Shown here piece by piece: positions 1-8,740 of a stretch of 64,000 nt of DNA. Position 1 is the stretch's first letter. Each line of letters opens with the position of its first letter. The notes beneath the pieces are model-generated. The model was not told the DNA's origin. It did no database searches and saw only the letters and a list, made by a program, of their open reading frames with translations. The translations under genes were made by a program, and so were the position numbers. Source of the stretch: Shimia sp. R10_1 (GTDB lineage Bacteria > Pseudomonadota > Alphaproteobacteria > Rhodobacterales > Rhodobacteraceae); contig NZ_JAGHQX010000003.1 of assembly GCF_017744095.1 (NCBI RefSeq), positions 310,001 to 374,000 of the forward strand, written 5' to 3'.

Positions 1-272
1 AAGAGGGCATCTTTGCCGATCTGGCCATTGTGAAGGCTTGGAAAGCCGATGAAACCGGCAACCTGGTGTTCCGCAAAACCGCCCGCAACTTCAACGCGCC
101 TGCCGCCACCTGCGGCAAGATCTGCATCGCTGAGGTTGAGGAAATCGTGCCCACCGGATCGCTGGATCCAGACGCGATCCACCTGCCCGGCATCTACGTG
201 CACCGCATCATTGCTGGCGCGCATGAAAACCGTATCGAACAGCGCACAACGCGCCCGCGCGAGGAGGCATAA
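1..272 (+). CDS. scoA: 3-oxoacid CoA-transferase subunit A (C-terminal part)
   Basis: The window opens inside this gene; about 89 residues are present, read in frame from base 3 to the TAA at 270-272. The visible part ([11 protein letters not shown], then a PGIYVHRII block near the end) is typical of the alpha subunit of succinyl-CoA:3-ketoacid or acetoacetate CoA-transferases, which move CoA between succinyl-CoA and a 3-oxoacid in ketone-body and polyhydroxyalkanoate use. It is followed after one base by the beta subunit, so the two form an operon. The exact acid substrate cannot be told from this fragment. Confidence 0.85.
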   Translation, partial: EGIFADLAIVKAWKADETGNLVFRKTARNFNAPAATCGKICIAEVEEIVPTGSLDPDAIHLPGIYVHRIIAGAHENRIEQRTTRPREEA

Positions 273-273
273 A

Positions 274-903
274 ATGGCTTGGGATCGCAATCAAATGGCG
301 GCACGCGCCGCACAGGAACTGCAGGACGGCTGGTATGTGAACCTCGGCATCGGCATCCCGACGCTGGTGTCCAACTACATCCCCGAAGGTGTTGAAGTCA
401 CGCTGCAGTCTGAAAACGGCATGCTCGGTATGGGCCCCTTCCCCTATGAGGGCGAGGAAGATGCCGATCTGATCAACGCCGGCAAACAGACCATCACCGA
501 GCTGCCGCAAACCGCCTATTTTGACAGCGCGCAGAGCTTTGCGATGATCCGAGGCGGTAAAATCGCCATGGCCATCCTCGGCGCGATGGAAGTGGCGGAA
601 AACGGCGATTTGGCGAACTGGATGATCCCCGGCAAGCTGGTGAAAGGCATGGGCGGCGCGATGGATCTGGTGGCCGGTGTCGGCCGCGTGGTGGTTGTGA
701 TGGATCACGCCAACAAACACGGCCAGTCCAAAGTGCTGAAAGAATGCACTCTGCCGCTGACCGGCAAAGGCGTGGTCGACCGCATCATCACCAATCTCGG
801 CGTGCTCGATGTGGTCGAAGGAGGCCTAAAATTGGTGGAACTGGCGGAGGGCGTATCCGAGGAAGAGTTCCGAGCCGCAACCGAGGCCACTTTGGTCAAC
901 TGA
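274..903 (+). CDS. scoB: 3-oxoacid CoA-transferase subunit B
   Basis: A 209-residue protein starting at ATG 274, right after the stop of subunit A and behind a GAGGAGG ribosome-binding site at 261-267. The [10 protein letters not shown] segment near residue 45 carries the glutamate that forms the CoA thioester in this family, and the GIGIPTLV block lies near residue 25. The length matches bacterial beta subunits of 3-oxoacid CoA-transferase. Both subunits are needed for transfer of CoA from succinyl-CoA to acetoacetate or a related acid. The original in-frame reading upstream overlaps subunit A and has no coding character, so ATG 274 is chosen. Confidence 0.93.
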   Translation: MAWDRNQMAARAAQELQDGWYVNLGIGIPTLVSNYIPEGVEVTLQSENGMLGMGPFPYEGEEDADLINAGKQTITELPQTAYFDSAQSFAMIRGGKIAMAILGAMEVAENGDLANWMIPGKLVKGMGGAMDLVAGVGRVVVVMDHANKHGQSKVLKECTLPLTGKGVVDRIITNLGVLDVVEGGLKLVELAEGVSEEEFRAATEATLVN

Positions 904-1238
904 GCAAAATGCAAAACTGTTCAGGCACCCCATACAGGTGCCTGACGCCCCCCCGATCAGAGTGCCTCTGCGGCGTGTACACAACAGCCGCTTTCAGCCT
1001 AAAAACAAACTGCCTCCACTCTGCAACAAATTATGTCTGAATTTTTTCACGCTTACGGACCTTGCTGTCCGTTAGGCCCAGCGGTCTTAGAGCGCCTATG
1101 CGCACAGGTATGGGCACAGCCGCCGCGCACCAAACGTCTCCGCACGCGCCCCATGCGCAGCGCTTAACCAACGCCATTTGCGTCCACAGCGTGCACAATA
1201 TATGCGGCGTGCGTCAAACCTGTCGCAATGTCGGTCTG
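904..1238. other. Intergenic region between scoB and the hybrid kinase gene
   Basis: The region separates two convergent genes. Apart from the hairpin at 921-945 I see no gene, RNA or repeat in it. Short open frames here lack coding character. Confidence 0.6.
921..945 (+). terminator. Hairpin downstream of scoB
   Basis: A perfect 9-bp inverted repeat (TCAGGCACC at 921-929, GGTGCCTGA at 937-945) with a 7-base loop lies 18 bases after the scoB stop. No U-run follows, so it may terminate weakly or protect the 3' end of the transcript. Confidence 0.5.
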
Positions 1239-4001
1239 TCAGCTGCCAAATTTGGCCACACCTTCACTGTCCTGCAAAGGCGTGCTGGCATCGCTGTGCT
1301 TGGAAAACTCCCACAGTAGATCTAGCAAGTCTTCTTTTTTGAAGGGTTTGGACAGAACCGCATCCATATTGCTCGCCAGATAGGTTTCGCGATCTTCACG
1401 ACTGGCATTGGCAGTCAGCGCAATGATCGGCGTGGCCGGCAAGCCATGCAGCAATTCGAAATCGCGAATCCGTTGCGTCGCTTCCAAACCGCCCATCACA
1501 GGCATCGAAATGTCCATCAGCACCGCAGAAAACCCGCGATCCCTCTGAAAGGCCTCCACCGCTTCCTTGCCATTCACACAGAACACAATCTCAACAGGCT
1601 CTTTCTTAAACAGTTTTTCCAAAACCAGGCGATTGACCCGATTGTCATCTGCCGCAAGCAGCCGAAGTTCGGGCAGACCAGAAGGCCCGGAAACCGCACT
1701 TACGTCTGCCTCAGGCTCAGGGCACAGGCGGTCCACCAATGTGGAATTGGTCATCAGCGGATTGAGCCAAGGGTGGTGCCCGCTCCCTGCGTCGACCGAA
1801 CCGATGTCAAAAACCGGACAGTCCCCATTATCCACCGCAGCGCACGCTCCCCCAAAGACAAGCAGTGCATCGAGGTCAGACTGTGGCGGCACTGCGTCCG
1901 GCGACGTGAAAACGGCCACCTCTGCGCCAAGATAGGCCAAGCGTTCGGCCCAATACTGCGCCGCTTTCAAGTGTGAGACATCATTCTCAGTTACGAACAC
2001 TGCGCATCGTTTTCCGGAAAGACTGTGGACAGGCGCCTGAGCGCAGTGGGCCGTGCTCAGCGGCAAGGTTATCGAAAATGTTGTGCCTTCCCCTAAAGTG
2101 GACGTCACTCCAATTTCGCCGTCCATCACATCCACCAGCCCCTTGGTGATCGCCAAACCAAGCCCGCTGCCATCGAATGTACGCGTTGCAGAATTGTCCA
2201 CTTGCTTGAAAGCTTCAAAAACCCGGTCAATTTTATCGGCGGCGATGCCGACCCCGCTGTCGGCCACATGCAGGGTGAAACGCTCCGATGTTTCCGTGTC
2301 CGTGCGCGCAAGAGTGACACGTACATGCCCGCGCAGCGTGAATTTATTGGCGTTCCCCACAACATTCAGCAAAATCTGTCGCAGCCGTTTCGCATCAGAC
2401 CAGATCACGCGTGGCATGTCCGCGCCAACCGCAACCTCAAAAGCCACCTCCGGCTTTTCCAACCCCTGCTTTACAAGCCCCACGACCTCATAAACCAGAT
2501 CGTCTATGAAAACGGGTTCGGTCGATGTCTCAAACTGATTGGCCTCAAGTTTGGAAAAATCCAGAATGTCATTGATGATCCCCACCAGAGCCAGCCCAGA
2601 GGAGCGGATCACATCCACAGTTTCGCGCGCCTCCGCGGTTAAATCTTCTGACAGAAGCACTTCAGACATGCCAATGATGCCATTCATCGGCGTTCTGATC
2701 TCATGGCTCATATTCGCGAGGAACCGGCTCTTGGTTCTGTTGGCCTCCTCCGCAGCATGCACCGCGCGATTGAGCTTGGCTTCGTGCTCTTTCTGGCGCG
2801 TGGTGTCTCTTTCAACCGCGATCATACGCAGCAGCTGCCCCTGTTCATCCAGCACCGGATTGATGGCGATATCCACCCAATAGGGCCGTCCGTCTTTGGC
2901 ATAGTTCACCAATTCAACAGACACCGGATTCCCAAGGTCAAGATTACGGGACATATCGGCAATCGCCGCAGGGTCAGACTCTGGCCCTTGCAGAAAATCA
3001 CCAGGCGCGCGCCCAAAAACCTCTGCCAATGTGTACCCAGTCAAACGTTCAAAGGCAGGATTCACCCAAGTGATCCGCCGATGTTTGTCGGTGATCACCA
3101 CCGCGTCGTTGGAACGGATGGCAACCTCTGATAACTCGCGCTGTTTTTCTTCCAGAATTTCCATCTCACGCTTGGCGTGTTGCAGCGCCTGCACCGGGCG
3201 CACCAGCAAGCGATGACCGAGAAATGACATGGCAGGAGCCGTCAGCAGCAAGATCCCAAAAATGGCCCAAGTCAGTGAGCGCAACAAATCGTGACGCGTC
3301 AGATCCAAAGCCTGCGCATCCCATTGCACATGCAGAAAGAAGCCCACGTCTTGCAAAGCACTGGCAAACCGCCATTGCCCCGGTTGCTCTCCCGAGGTTG
3401 GTAAGATCCTGAGTTCTGTTGCTTTTGGGGGCATAATCTGTGCCGGCAAAGCCCAAGCTGCATCAACAGCAACAATCACGCCTTCCACCGCGCCATTGGC
3501 CAACACAGGCGTCGCCACCAAAAGCGCAGGCTGATTGTTCAGATAGGCGACATCAAAAAGCCTGCGCTCTTGCAAAACCACGCGCTCAGCCAACGCAGCC
3601 GCCCGGTCTGTGAGGCGCGTCGTCAGCGCGCCTGTGTCATCCAGCCGATAAATTTCTTCGGGAAAGAAATCAAAAACCACAACACCATCCAGAGGTTTCA
3701 CCTCAAAATAGCTGCGAAAGATCGCCTCCGTGAAACTATCGCCTGTTGCATCGCCTAAAACCCTGTTCACGATTGCCGGTTGTGCCGCCAGAAACGACAG
3801 GCTCAAGCCAAGTTGATCCATTTGAGTGTTCAACCGCTCTGCCAGCGCATCCCCTTCTGCCCGCGCAAACTCTTGCTGGGAGGTCAGCGTCTGTTCAGAG
3901 ACTGACAGGCGCACCACCGCGCTGGTGAATGCGCCCGAGGCCAGCGATCCCAGCACAACAAATATGTTGAACACCAATGTGTAGCGAAAGGAACGGCCCA
4001 T
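1239..4001 (-). CDS. Membrane hybrid histidine kinase, PAS and receiver domains
   Basis: A 920-residue sensor kinase. A membrane segment near residues 8-30 and another near 240-265 bracket a periplasmic sensory region of about 210 residues. A PAS/PAC pair follows (about 290-405; NPAFERLTGYT), then HisKA with phospho-acceptor His433 in MSHEIRTPMNG, and HATPase with N, DSGVGI and GSGLGLAI boxes (about 540-650). Residues 655-760 look like a degenerate receiver, and the C-terminal receiver (about 780-900) has Asp830 in LMDISMP. There is no Hpt domain, so relay to a separate Hpt protein is implied. It starts 3 bases after a periplasmic binding-protein gene, its likely ligand-sensing partner. Confidence 0.92.
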   Translation of the reverse strand: MGRSFRYTLVFNIFVVLGSLASGAFTSAVVRLSVSEQTLTSQQEFARAEGDALAERLNTQMDQLGLSLSFLAAQPAIVNRVLGDATGDSFTEAIFRSYFEVKPLDGVVVFDFFPEEIYRLDDTGALTTRLTDRAAALAERVVLQERRLFDVAYLNNQPALLVATPVLANGAVEGVIVAVDAAWALPAQIMPPKATELRILPTSGEQPGQWRFASALQDVGFFLHVQWDAQALDLTRHDLLRSLTWAIFGILLLTAPAMSFLGHRLLVRPVQALQHAKREMEILEEKQRELSEVAIRSNDAVVITDKHRRITWVNPAFERLTGYTLAEVFGRAPGDFLQGPESDPAAIADMSRNLDLGNPVSVELVNYAKDGRPYWVDIAINPVLDEQGQLLRMIAVERDTTRQKEHEAKLNRAVHAAEEANRTKSRFLANMSHEIRTPMNGIIGMSEVLLSEDLTAEARETVDVIRSSGLALVGIINDILDFSKLEANQFETSTEPVFIDDLVYEVVGLVKQGLEKPEVAFEVAVGADMPRVIWSDAKRLRQILLNVVGNANKFTLRGHVRVTLARTDTETSERFTLHVADSGVGIAADKIDRVFEAFKQVDNSATRTFDGSGLGLAITKGLVDVMDGEIGVTSTLGEGTTFSITLPLSTAHCAQAPVHSLSGKRCAVFVTENDVSHLKAAQYWAERLAYLGAEVAVFTSPDAVPPQSDLDALLVFGGACAAVDNGDCPVFDIGSVDAGSGHHPWLNPLMTNSTLVDRLCPEPEADVSAVSGPSGLPELRLLAADDNRVNRLVLEKLFKKEPVEIVFCVNGKEAVEAFQRDRGFSAVLMDISMPVMGGLEATQRIRDFELLHGLPATPIIALTANASREDRETYLASNMDAVLSKPFKKEDLLDLLWEFSKHSDASTPLQDSEGVAKFGS

Positions 4002-4004
4002 GGC

Positions 4005-5219
4005 TCAGAAACTGTCGGCTCGGGCCGTCACAATCCGATCGTCAGCATCAAAGCGCGCCATACAGAAATCGCCAACATCGAGCGCCTCATGGGCGTCCGG
4101 ATTGTCTGGCGCATAGGGAGAAAAGGGCAAGGAATAGCTGCGCAACAGCCCTGAGATGGGCCCCTCAATCTGAGTCATCGCCGCCACAAACATTGCCCGC
4201 TGCGAGGCAATATCTACGCTTGGATCAACCTGCCTCAGCGCCTCAATCAGCAAAAGCCCCAGATCAAAACCATGGAAGAACCCCGCTGGGGCGCGCAAGT
4301 AACCTTCTGCATCAAAATCCTCCTGATAGGTGCGCGCCACAGTTTCCAGCCGCTCCGAGGTCAATGCGTCGCCCGTATCAAAATCAAAACATGGCTGGAT
4401 AAAGGTCAGCGCCAGCTCATCGCGCACCTGCGTCGGGACTTGCGTCTCAAAATTGCCGCCTGTGATGCCCCAGTGGCTGTACATGTGCAGCGCCACCTGT
4501 GTCTCATTGAGCGCTGCGAAAATCGTGGCAGCATCTGCCGAATTGCCGACATAGATTGCACAATCACTGCCTGCCATATCCAAATCACGCGCCAAAGACA
4601 CCGCATCCGCCATGCTCAGATTTCCCGAAAAATACCGCACAGTATATGCCTCAAATCCAAGCTTTTGCATTTCAGCTACCATGGTTTTTTCGTTGGATTC
4701 CCCCCACCCGGACCGCCACAGTACAAGGCTGACATTTTGACACTGATCGGTCTCTACGGCTTGAGGCACAATGATTTTTGCGGCTTTGGAGTCATCCAGT
4801 GACAGCCGGAAAATGCTGTTCCGCTCGGTCTCTGATCGCGTCAGTGGTGCGGCCGCAGACCAGGGCAAAACCAACGGGATGCCATTTTCATTGACATAGT
4901 CTTTTGCGCGCAAATAGGGCGGCGAATGCAGCCCCCCCACCACGGCGATCGCCTCCGGGTCGGTCAAAAACTGTTGCAAATGGCGTTGGGAACGGCGCGC
5001 ATTGGCGCGGTGATCAAGCACCACAAACTCAACGGCCCGCCCGTCAATCACATGGCCGACCTCATCAAATGCCGCGCGCATCCCCACCTCGATGGCCCGC
5101 GCAGAGGCATAATTGGAGGTGCGATCCGCATCCAGATAAAGTTTAACAGACTCCGCTGAGGCCGGCCCAGACAGGGCACCTATCAGCGCGCACAACAGCG
5201 CAAAAACACGTAAAACCAT
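4005..5219 (-). CDS. Periplasmic amino-acid-type binding protein (Peripla_BP_6-like)
   Basis: A 404-residue exported protein. The signal peptide (VFALLCALIGALSGPASA) is cleaved near residue 22. The mature protein resembles type I periplasmic receptors of the branched-chain amino-acid family: it has a VGGLHSPPYLRAKDYVNENGIPLVLPWS block, and a second lobe containing WRSGWGESNEKTM. The ATG at 5217-5219 is chosen over the upstream TTG at 5240 because it opens directly on the signal peptide. No permease or ATPase genes flank it; instead it sits immediately upstream of a membrane hybrid kinase. I infer that it presents a ligand to that kinase rather than to a transporter. The ligand is unknown. Confidence 0.85.
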   Translation of the reverse strand: MVLRVFALLCALIGALSGPASAESVKLYLDADRTSNYASARAIEVGMRAAFDEVGHVIDGRAVEFVVLDHRANARRSQRHLQQFLTDPEAIAVVGGLHSPPYLRAKDYVNENGIPLVLPWSAAAPLTRSETERNSIFRLSLDDSKAAKIIVPQAVETDQCQNVSLVLWRSGWGESNEKTMVAEMQKLGFEAYTVRYFSGNLSMADAVSLARDLDMAGSDCAIYVGNSADAATIFAALNETQVALHMYSHWGITGGNFETQVPTQVRDELALTFIQPCFDFDTGDALTSERLETVARTYQEDFDAEGYLRAPAGFFHGFDLGLLLIEALRQVDPSVDIASQRAMFVAAMTQIEGPISGLLRSYSLPFSPYAPDNPDAHEALDVGDFCMARFDADDRIVTARADSF

Positions 5220-5298
5220 AACAACACCGAAACAAAACAAGCACTCTCAACATGAACAGAGTAAGAACAAAACCTTAACAAAGCCTCTAGACTTGCGG

Positions 5299-6204
5299 TC
5301 AAACGGCAAAGGGTTGCAGGCTCTTTTCGAAATTAGCCAAAAACTCCAACGTCAAAACCGAAGTCGATTTGTGGTTCGGCCAGATCAACGACAACCGATG
5401 TGTCAAATTGCCGGTATAAGGCCGATAAGAGACCCCGCGCCCGACATATTCGTGCGCATCCAGCTCACTCAAGACAGAGACGCACACGCCCTTGGCCGCC
5501 AATTCGCAAGCACAGGTGAACTGACGCGTTTCAATGAAGCTGTCCATGGCGACATCTTCGCGTTCCAACGATTCGCGCAAGCGCAGATAAAACTCACTGC
5601 CAATGCGATCATGGGCAATCCGCTCCCCTGCCAAATCACTGGGGGTGACCACATCCAGCGCCTCAAGCCGGTGCCCTTCAGGGAATACACAGACACAGCG
5701 GATCGGGATGGTTTTGCTGTTGAGCGCATGGTGTGGGCGAAACGTATCGGTGATGCCACAGTCATACTGCTCGCCAATCACCCAATCCAGGATGCGCTCA
5801 GGGCGGTCAGGCTCAATTGTCACCGTTACATTTGGGCGGGCGTCCAGAAAATCTGCAACCACGGTTGGCAGATGGCTGGTTGAAAACCCGGGCAGACACG
5901 CGATTTTCAAATGGCCGCTGGTGCCACCCTGAATGTTGTGACGCAAGTTCCTGATCTGCTCCATCGAGCTGAAAATACGCTCGATTTCCGGCAGCAGATA
6001 CTGTGCCTCACGCGTCAAAACCATGCGGCGACCAGAGCGCACAAACAAAGGGTATCCAAGCTCCTTTGCCAGATCCGACAGCAGGCGGCTCACCGCAGGT
6101 TGTGAAATGTTCATGGCCTTGGCGGTCAGGCTGATCGTACCGCTTTCCCCCAACAGGCCAAGGGCCTGAAGCTGTCGAATGCGCAATGGCTCTATGGCGG
6201 TCAT
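5299..6204 (-). CDS. LysR-family transcriptional regulator
   Basis: A 301-residue regulator with an N-terminal winged helix (residues about 8-65; TAKAMNISQPAVSRLLSDLAKELGYPLFVR) and a LysR substrate-binding domain (about 92-295). ATG 6204 has AAGGGA about 10 bases upstream and is preferred to the TTG at 6234. It is transcribed away from the polyamine-type ABC operon that starts at 6489, and the shared region holds a dyad at 6242-6259. By the usual LysR arrangement it probably controls that operon, with the transported compound or a breakdown product as co-inducer. This link is inferred. Confidence 0.93.
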   Translation of the reverse strand: MTAIEPLRIRQLQALGLLGESGTISLTAKAMNISQPAVSRLLSDLAKELGYPLFVRSGRRMVLTREAQYLLPEIERIFSSMEQIRNLRHNIQGGTSGHLKIACLPGFSTSHLPTVVADFLDARPNVTVTIEPDRPERILDWVIGEQYDCGITDTFRPHHALNSKTIPIRCVCVFPEGHRLEALDVVTPSDLAGERIAHDRIGSEFYLRLRESLEREDVAMDSFIETRQFTCACELAAKGVCVSVLSELDAHEYVGRGVSYRPYTGNLTHRLSLIWPNHKSTSVLTLEFLANFEKSLQPFAV

Positions 6205-6488
6205 GAAGATGCTGTCCCTTGGTCGCTCTCGCAAGATCTTTTAGTATAATGACATACTATATGTAACAGTAATAATAATGTTGAATTATAGATGCGACTG
6301 CGGCACCCTCTGCGCTGTCCGGTCAGGTGGCGATTCACTCACACCTGGGGAAGAGGAAGGGGAGTGCACCGCGTACAGATGAACCGTCGGCCTGGAGCGT
6401 CAGGGCGCAATCTGATCAGCGCCTGAAACAATCCAGCTTGATGATTTGCACTGGGGCACGCCTCACCAGCAACACAGGGAAAAACACG
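6205..6488. promoter_or_regulatory. Divergent promoter region, LysR gene / ABC transporter operon
   Basis: The 284 bases hold the upstream regions of both genes. The part next to LysR (6240-6290) is strikingly AT-rich compared with its surroundings and contains the dyad at 6242-6259. The rest, up to the binding-protein start, is an untranslated leader with no recognised riboswitch. Confidence 0.5.
6242..6259. promoter_or_regulatory. Candidate LysR operator
   Basis: TAGTAT at 6242-6247 and ATACTA at 6254-6259 form a perfect inverted repeat with a 6-base spacer in an AT-rich stretch, 38 bases upstream of the LysR start. It fits the T-N11-A dyad favoured by LysR regulators. Confidence 0.5.
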
Positions 6489-7565
6489 ATGTTTGCAAAT
6501 TTTGAAAAGCTCGGCGTCGCGGCTGTCACCGCAACCGCCATTTATGCGCTGCCTATGGCTGCTGGCGCCGACACACTGCGCCTGCTGACGTGGGGCGGCT
6601 ACGCGCCTGAAGAGGTCATCGCGAAGTTTGAGGCAGAAACCGGCCACACTGTTGAGGTAACCACCTCCAACAACGAAGAGATGATTGCAAAACTGCGCGC
6701 CACCAACGGCGGCGGCTTTGATCTGGCACAGCCCAGCCAAGACCGCATCACCAGCGCGCAGGAAGAGTTTGGCATCTACAAGCCAATCGACATGTCCCGC
6801 ATCAAATCAGAGCTGTTCATCCCGTCCATGCTCGCCGCAACCGCGGAAAACTCCACCTTTGACGGCGAAGTCTACGGTCTGCCACATGTCTGGGGCACGA
6901 GCGGCTTGGTTGTGAACACCGCCAAAGCGGGTGACGTCACCGACTACACCGATCTGTGCGAGGCCTCCGTGTCTGGCAAAGTGTCCTACCGTCTGAAGCG
7001 CCCAACCCTGATCGGCTTTGCCTACTCCATGGGCCTTGACCCATTTGCAGCCTACGATGACGCAGACGCCTATCAAGAGATCCTCGATCAGGTCGAAGCA
7101 AAGCTGATCGACTGTAAGCCAAACGTCAAAACCTATTGGGGTGGCGGTGATGAAATCAAACAACTGCTGCGCTCTGGCGAAGTCATCGCCTCCATGGCGT
7201 GGGACACCGGCGGATGGCAGCTGAACGCCGATGATGCGGACATCACCTTTGTCGCCCCAGAAGCCGGTGCGCTTGGCTGGATCGACACCTTTGTTCTGCC
7301 CGCACGTGGCCGCGCCGATGATGCCGCCTATGACTGGATCAACTTTGTGATGCGCCCTGACATCGCTTCCATGATCACCAACACCGCAGGCAACTTCACC
7401 GCCGCTGTAGATGGCGATGCCGGTGTGAATGCCGATCTGAAAGCACGCTATCAGGGCAGCTTTGATCAGGCGGCGATTGACAACATCAAATGGTACCCAC
7501 CGGTGCCAGCAGGTCTGGAAGCACTGGAAGGTGCCACTCTGGATCGCGTGAACGCAGCGAAATAA
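6489..7565 (+). CDS. Polyamine-type ABC transporter substrate-binding protein (PotD/PotF-like)
   Basis: A 358-residue periplasmic protein with an N-terminal export signal ending near GADTLRLLTWGGY. That opening, followed by EEVIAKFEAETGHTVEV and WGTSGLVVN, is typical of PotD/PotF spermidine/putrescine receptors (SBP_bac_8 type). ATG 6489 gives a signal peptide at the right place; the longer upstream frame does not look coding. It is the first gene of an operon with ATPase and two permeases. The hairpin after it should favour higher levels of this gene than of the membrane parts. The true substrate could be another cationic or small amine compound. Confidence 0.9.
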   Translation: MFANFEKLGVAAVTATAIYALPMAAGADTLRLLTWGGYAPEEVIAKFEAETGHTVEVTTSNNEEMIAKLRATNGGGFDLAQPSQDRITSAQEEFGIYKPIDMSRIKSELFIPSMLAATAENSTFDGEVYGLPHVWGTSGLVVNTAKAGDVTDYTDLCEASVSGKVSYRLKRPTLIGFAYSMGLDPFAAYDDADAYQEILDQVEAKLIDCKPNVKTYWGGGDEIKQLLRSGEVIASMAWDTGGWQLNADDADITFVAPEAGALGWIDTFVLPARGRADDAAYDWINFVMRPDIASMITNTAGNFTAAVDGDAGVNADLKARYQGSFDQAAIDNIKWYPPVPAGLEALEGATLDRVNAAK

Positions 7566-7583
7566 ACCACTCTAAACCATTGC

Positions 7584-7610
7584 AAAGGGTGCCCCTCGTG
7601 GGCGCCCTTT
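7584..7610 (+). terminator. Intercistronic stem-loop after the binding-protein gene
   Basis: AAAGGGTGCCC (7584-7594) pairs with GGGCGCCCTTT (7600-7610), one G-U, around a 5-base loop. It lies between binding protein and ATPase genes, a usual place for an mRNA-stabilising or partly terminating hairpin. Confidence 0.65.
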
Positions 7611-7630
7611 CACCAATTTTGAGGCCCCCA

Positions 7631-8737
7631 GTGACCAACAGCACCCCCGATCTCTCCTGCAGCAATCTGGTGAAAGACTTCACCGATTTCCGCGCCGTCG
7701 ACGGCATCAGCTTTGACGTGCCCAAAGGATCGTTTTTCTCCATCCTTGGCCCCTCCGGCTGCGGCAAGACCACGCTGCTGCGCATGATTGCAGGCTTTCA
7801 GTCCCCAACCAGCGGCGATCTGCGGATAAAAGGCACCTCCATGATTGGCGTGCCGCCCAACAAACGCCCCGTCTCCATGGTGTTTCAGCACCTCGCGCTG
7901 TTCCCAACCATGAACATTGGCGACAATGTCGGCTTTGGCCTGCGCCAGCGCGGTGTGGGCAAAAAAGAGATTGGCAAACGGGTGGATGAAGCTCTGGAAC
8001 GCGTCGGCCTGCCCGGTGTGGCCAAGCGCCGTGTGGATCAGCTCTCCGGCGGTCAGCGCCAGCGCGTGGCCATCGCCCGTTGCATGGTACTTGAGCCCGA
8101 TGTGCTTCTGCTGGATGAACCGCTCGGCGCGCTGGATCTCAAACTGCGTGAACATATGAAGGTGGAGCTCAAGGCGCTTCAGGCCGCCTTTGACACCACC
8201 TTCGTCTACATCACCCACGACCAATCCGAAGCCTTGGTGATGAGCGACAACATCGCCGTGATGAACAAAGGCCGCTTTGAGCAGGTGGGCACGCCTCATG
8301 AGGTTTACCACGCCCCTCAAACCGCCTTTGTTGCGGGCTTCGTCGGCGATACCAACAAGCTGTCCGCAAAAGTCACCGCAACCAACGGCGCCATGCTCTC
8401 GCTCGTGACCGATGCAGGCAGCGAAGTGCAGGTGTCTGCCCCCAACGCGGGCCTCGCTGTTGGTCAAAAAGCGCAAATCTTCCTGCGCCCCGAAGCGATT
8501 GACCTTTTGCCGATCGGCACCGCGCAACAGCCCGGCAGCAACGCCTCCGAAGGTGTGGTGGAAACCGTGCTCTTTAATGGCGCCAACAGCTCTGTCACCG
8601 TGCGCGACGCCGCTGGCGGCCTGATCAGCGCAGCCCTGCCCCAGACCGGCGCGCTCGCGAACCTGAAAAAAGGCGACCGGCTGATCACACGCTGGAGCGC
8701 CGAACAGGCCCGCTGTTATGCAGCGCAGGAGCAGTAA
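7631..8737 (+). CDS. potA: Polyamine-type ABC transporter ATP-binding protein (PotA-like)
   Basis: A 368-residue ABC ATPase. Walker A is GPSGCGKTT (about residue 42), the Q-loop FQHLALFP follows, the signature is LSGGQRQRV, and Walker B is VLLLDEPLGALD, with the switch His in YITHDQSEA. A C-terminal TOBE domain (about 290-365) marks the PotA/MalK group. The start is GTG 7631, with GAGG about 6 bases upstream; upstream in-frame sequence overlaps the hairpin and lacks coding character. It drives import by the permease pair encoded next, 3 bases downstream. Confidence 0.95.
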   Translation: MTNSTPDLSCSNLVKDFTDFRAVDGISFDVPKGSFFSILGPSGCGKTTLLRMIAGFQSPTSGDLRIKGTSMIGVPPNKRPVSMVFQHLALFPTMNIGDNVGFGLRQRGVGKKEIGKRVDEALERVGLPGVAKRRVDQLSGGQRQRVAIARCMVLEPDVLLLDEPLGALDLKLREHMKVELKALQAAFDTTFVYITHDQSEALVMSDNIAVMNKGRFEQVGTPHEVYHAPQTAFVAGFVGDTNKLSAKVTATNGAMLSLVTDAGSEVQVSAPNAGLAVGQKAQIFLRPEAIDLLPIGTAQQPGSNASEGVVETVLFNGANSSVTVRDAAGGLISAALPQTGALANLKKGDRLITRWSAEQARCYAAQEQ

Positions 8738-8740
8738 GCC

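Noticed and set aside
921-945. Hairpin after scoB as a riboswitch
   Set aside because: It lies in the 3-prime gap of two convergent genes and has no conserved loop features; best seen as a simple 3-prime hairpin.
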